Part shown: positions 12,131 to 13,868 of the stretch, piece after piece
Numbering within the stretch: the first letter of the stretch is position 1
Layout of the letters: every line of letters starts with the position of its first letter
Assembly (NCBI GenBank): GCA_019243975.1
Contig: JAFATL010000226.1
Location: 1 to 13,868, forward strand
Direction of reading: 5' to 3'
Length of the DNA: 13,868 bases
Source: Actinomycetota bacterium
Lineage (GTDB): Bacteria > Actinomycetota > Acidimicrobiia > Acidimicrobiales > JAFATL01
Made by a program: the position numbers and the translations under genes
The notes under the pieces: model-generated
Database searches by the model: none
What the model was told of the DNA's origin: nothing
Seen by the model: the letters and a program-made list of their open reading frames with translations, nothing else

Positions 12131-12936
12131 TGCGATTCCGCAAGAACACGATGGCAATCTCGGAGGCCGAACTGGTCGTGATGACCAACGATCTCCAGGA
12201 CGCCCATCACGAGACGTTGCCGCAGATGCAGGAGGCCGTTTCGGAATGGGCAGAGGTCAACGGCATGCTGCGGGGCGGCATCGACAAGCTCGGTGCCACC
12301 GCGACCAGTCGGCGGACCTTCCTGCTCGGGGTCGGCGCGGCTGCCGGAGGCCTGGCCATCGCCGCGTGCGGGAAGTCCTCGAAGAAGTCCTCAGGCGCGG
12401 CCGCGGCCAGCGGCGGGAATCAATCCCTCAGTGGGGATCTCGCCGTGGCCGCACTGGCGGCCAGCCTGGAGAACCTCGCCGTGCAGACGTATCAGGCCGG
12501 CGTCGACGCCGCCACCAAGGGCGCGCTGGGCGCCGTGCCCCCGGCCGTCGCGACGTTCGCCACGACCGCCCAGTCCCAGCACAAAGACCACGCGGCAGCC
12601 TGGAACGCGATCCTCACCAAGGCAGGTAAGAAGGCCATCACCGGTGTTGACCTCACGGTGAAGGATGCCGTGGTGACGCCCGGCTTCGCGCAGGTGAAGG
12701 ACGTGGTCGGCCTGGCCAAGTTCGCCCTCGGTCTCGAGAACGTCGCAGCCGCCACGTATCTCAACGGCATCCAGCACGCCATCAAGGACAAGGGCGCCAT
12801 TCAGGTGGCGGCGAGCATTCAGCCCGTCGAGATGCAGCACGCGGCGATCCTCAACTTCGTCCTCGGGCAGTACCCGATCCCGGACTCGTTCGCCAAGACC
12901 GACGGCGCCCGCGGTCCCTCCGACAAGATCGGCTGA
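12130..12936 (+). CDS. Tat-exported ferritin-like lipoprotein 2
   Basis: 268 residues from ATG 12130, which shares its A with the TGA of the previous gene; ATG 12151 is a possible alternative. A polar segment of about 60 residues precedes a textbook twin-arginine signal SRRTFLLGVGAAAGG (Arg61-Arg62), ending in a lipobox IAAC with Cys80. A Ser/Lys/Ala tether then leads to a ferritin-like domain with ASLENLAVQTYQ, SQHKDHAAAWN, LGLENVAAATY and VEMQHAAILNF, all aligning with the first paralog. The mature protein is therefore probably anchored to the outer face of the membrane, whereas paralog 1 should be released or held by its signal. The two may form mixed assemblies. A strong stem-loop follows 11 bases after the stop. 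Function in iron or redox handling is inferred from the fold only. Confidence 0.88.
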   Translation: MRFRKNTMAISEAELVVMTNDLQDAHHETLPQMQEAVSEWAEVNGMLRGGIDKLGATATSRRTFLLGVGAAAGGLAIAACGKSSKKSSGAAAASGGNQSLSGDLAVAALAASLENLAVQTYQAGVDAATKGALGAVPPAVATFATTAQSQHKDHAAAWNAILTKAGKKAITGVDLTVKDAVVTPGFAQVKDVVGLAKFALGLENVAAATYLNGIQHAIKDKGAIQVAASIQPVEMQHAAILNFVLGQYPIPDSFAKTDGARGPSDKIG

Positions 12937-12946
12937 CCCTCGCCAT

Positions 12947-12977
12947 CCGCCCGGCCGGTGACCGACCGGCCGGGCGG
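12947..12977. terminator. Strong stem-loop between convergent genes, likely terminator
   Basis: A perfect 13-bp inverted repeat (12947-12959 with 12965-12977, all G/C except the closing A-T) surrounds a 5-base loop GACCG. It lies 11 bases after the ferritin-like lipoprotein stop and 50 bases after the convergent SDR gene. There is no T-tract on either side, so it is either the T-less terminator type often seen in high-GC actinobacteria or an RNA-stabilising structure. Confidence 0.65.
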
Positions 12978-13026
12978 GATGGTCTAATCACCACGCCGAC
13001 GCGCCCGTCAGCCGCGGACGTAGCGC

Positions 13027-13827
13027 TTATGAGGCGAAGATGCCGCCGTCGCAGGTGATGACGTCGCCCACCGTGAAGGAACCGGCACGCGAACTGAGGA
13101 AGATTGCCAGTCCCGCGATGTCCTCGGGCGTCCCGACGCGGCCGCGAGGGACGGTGCGGCCGAGGGCGGCCCAGTCCGTTCCTTCGACATCGCCCTTGGT
13201 GCCGACGCCCGTGCTGAGCATCCAGGTCGGGAACGGTCCCGGCGCGATCGCGTTGACGAGCACGTTTCGGGGCGCCAGGCGGGCGGCGAACTCGCGCGTC
13301 AACGCGTGCAGCGCCGCCTTGGACGGACCGTAGGCGTAGCCCTCGAAGACGGGCGTGCGTAGGCCGTCGATCGACCCGATGTTGATCACGCGGGCCGGGT
13401 CGTCGGGCGACGCCGACGCCTCCAGGAGCGGCAGCATCCGCTGGGTGAGAAAGAAGACACCTTTGAGGTTGGTGTCCATGACCTTGTCCCAACCGTTTTC
13501 GGGGAACTGCTCGAGCGTTGCTCCCCATGAAACCCCGGCGTTGTTGACGAGGATGTTCAGCCGCTCCTCGCGCTCGCGCAGCGCCGCCGTCAGCGTGTCG
13601 ATGCCGTCGAGCTTCGACAGGTCAGCGGGCAGCGACACGCACGTGCCGCCGTACTCCTTGGCCAGCCGCTCGGCGGTGGCGTCGCAGGCGTCCGCCTTGC
13701 GCGAGCTGATGTACACCGTGGCGCCGTTGGCGAGGAACCCGGCCGCGATCATCTGGCCTATGCCCCGCGAGCCACCGGTGACAAGTGCGGTCTTGCCCTC
13801 GATCGAAAACAGCGTGTTCAGATCCAC
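13027..13827 (-). CDS. Classical short-chain dehydrogenase/reductase, RhlG-like
   Basis: 266 residues from GTG 13827, with ribosome site AAAGGA (13835-13840) 7 bases upstream. All classical SDR landmarks are present: TGGSRGIG at 17-24 (cofactor), NNAG at 95-98, Asn120, catalytic Ser152 (IGSIDG), Tyr166 and Lys170 (YGPSK), and APGPFPTWM where the family has its PG motif. Arg43 after the second strand suggests NADP preference. The sequence closely follows RhlG-type 3-oxoacyl reductases in SRGIGQMIA, NNAGVSWGA, LLEASASPDDPARVINIGS and YAYGPSKAALH, so reduction of a 3-oxoacyl or similar keto group is plausible. RhlG in Pseudomonas was tied to rhamnolipid synthesis, but no such pathway is visible here. 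The gene converges on the ferritin-like pair with a stem-loop between them. Its upstream neighbours lie beyond the right edge. Confidence 0.95.
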   Translation of the reverse strand: MDLNTLFSIEGKTALVTGGSRGIGQMIAAGFLANGATVYISSRKADACDATAERLAKEYGGTCVSLPADLSKLDGIDTLTAALREREERLNILVNNAGVSWGATLEQFPENGWDKVMDTNLKGVFFLTQRMLPLLEASASPDDPARVINIGSIDGLRTPVFEGYAYGPSKAALHALTREFAARLAPRNVLVNAIAPGPFPTWMLSTGVGTKGDVEGTDWAALGRTVPRGRVGTPEDIAGLAIFLSSRAGSFTVGDVITCDGGIFAS

Positions 13828-13868
13828 GATTTGATCCTTTACGAGTGGGGTGCGGGCGCTCAGACGGC

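Noticed and set aside
1..13868. tRNA, rRNA, CRISPR repeats, insertion-sequence ends or attachment sites
   Set aside because: No cloverleaf, regular spaced repeats, transposase motifs or flanking target duplications were seen on either strand by eye.

Overview
The window is GC-rich throughout, uses GTG starts freely, and is densely packed with 4-bp gene overlaps. Together with a Tat operon, Tat-exported ferritin-like proteins and a Baeyer-Villiger-type monooxygenase, this suggests a free-living actinobacterium (Actinomycetota). An Acidimicrobiia-like lineage is possible, but that is an impression and not a computed placement. I found no tRNA, rRNA, CRISPR array, insertion sequence or phage gene, and no stretch over 300 bases without a gene.

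Layout. (1) Positions 1-1978, minus strand: three tightly coupled genes. They are a class I SAM methyltransferase, an NmrA-type NAD(P)-binding protein, and a second methyltransferase that runs off the left edge. A TetR-family regulator (2038-2700, plus) diverges from them across a short spacer carrying repeated TACAGT boxes. (2) 2726-5744: a large multi-pass membrane protein of GT-C-like appearance (minus), a small lipoprotein (plus), and a COG4705-type membrane protein (minus) whose C-terminal tail is antisense to the end of the lipoprotein gene. (3) 5828-8392: one 854-residue protein that joins a complete flavin monooxygenase of the Baeyer-Villiger type to a complete HSL-type carboxylesterase. 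(4) 8431-11136, minus strand: cupredoxin lipoprotein, tatA, a 46-residue second TatA/B-like protein, tatC and a YihY/BrkB membrane protein. (5) 11270-12936, plus strand: two paralogous ferritin-like proteins with twin-arginine signals, divergent from the tat cluster and followed by a strong stem-loop. (6) 13027-13827, minus strand: a RhlG-like short-chain dehydrogenase.

How the genes may work together. The most interesting gene is the monooxygenase-esterase fusion. In the expected chemistry, the first half turns a ketone into an ester or lactone and the second half hydrolyses it, so two successive catabolic steps would be on one chain. However, the His of the family's fingerprint motif is Phe here, so the oxygenation chemistry needs testing. 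The second point of interest is a possible export and redox-metal island. The Tat translocase genes sit back to back with two predicted Tat substrates and with an exported copper protein whose signal also carries an Arg-Arg pair. The two ferritin-like proteins share a related 55-60 residue segment in front of the twin arginines and a related C-terminal motif, which may be undescribed.
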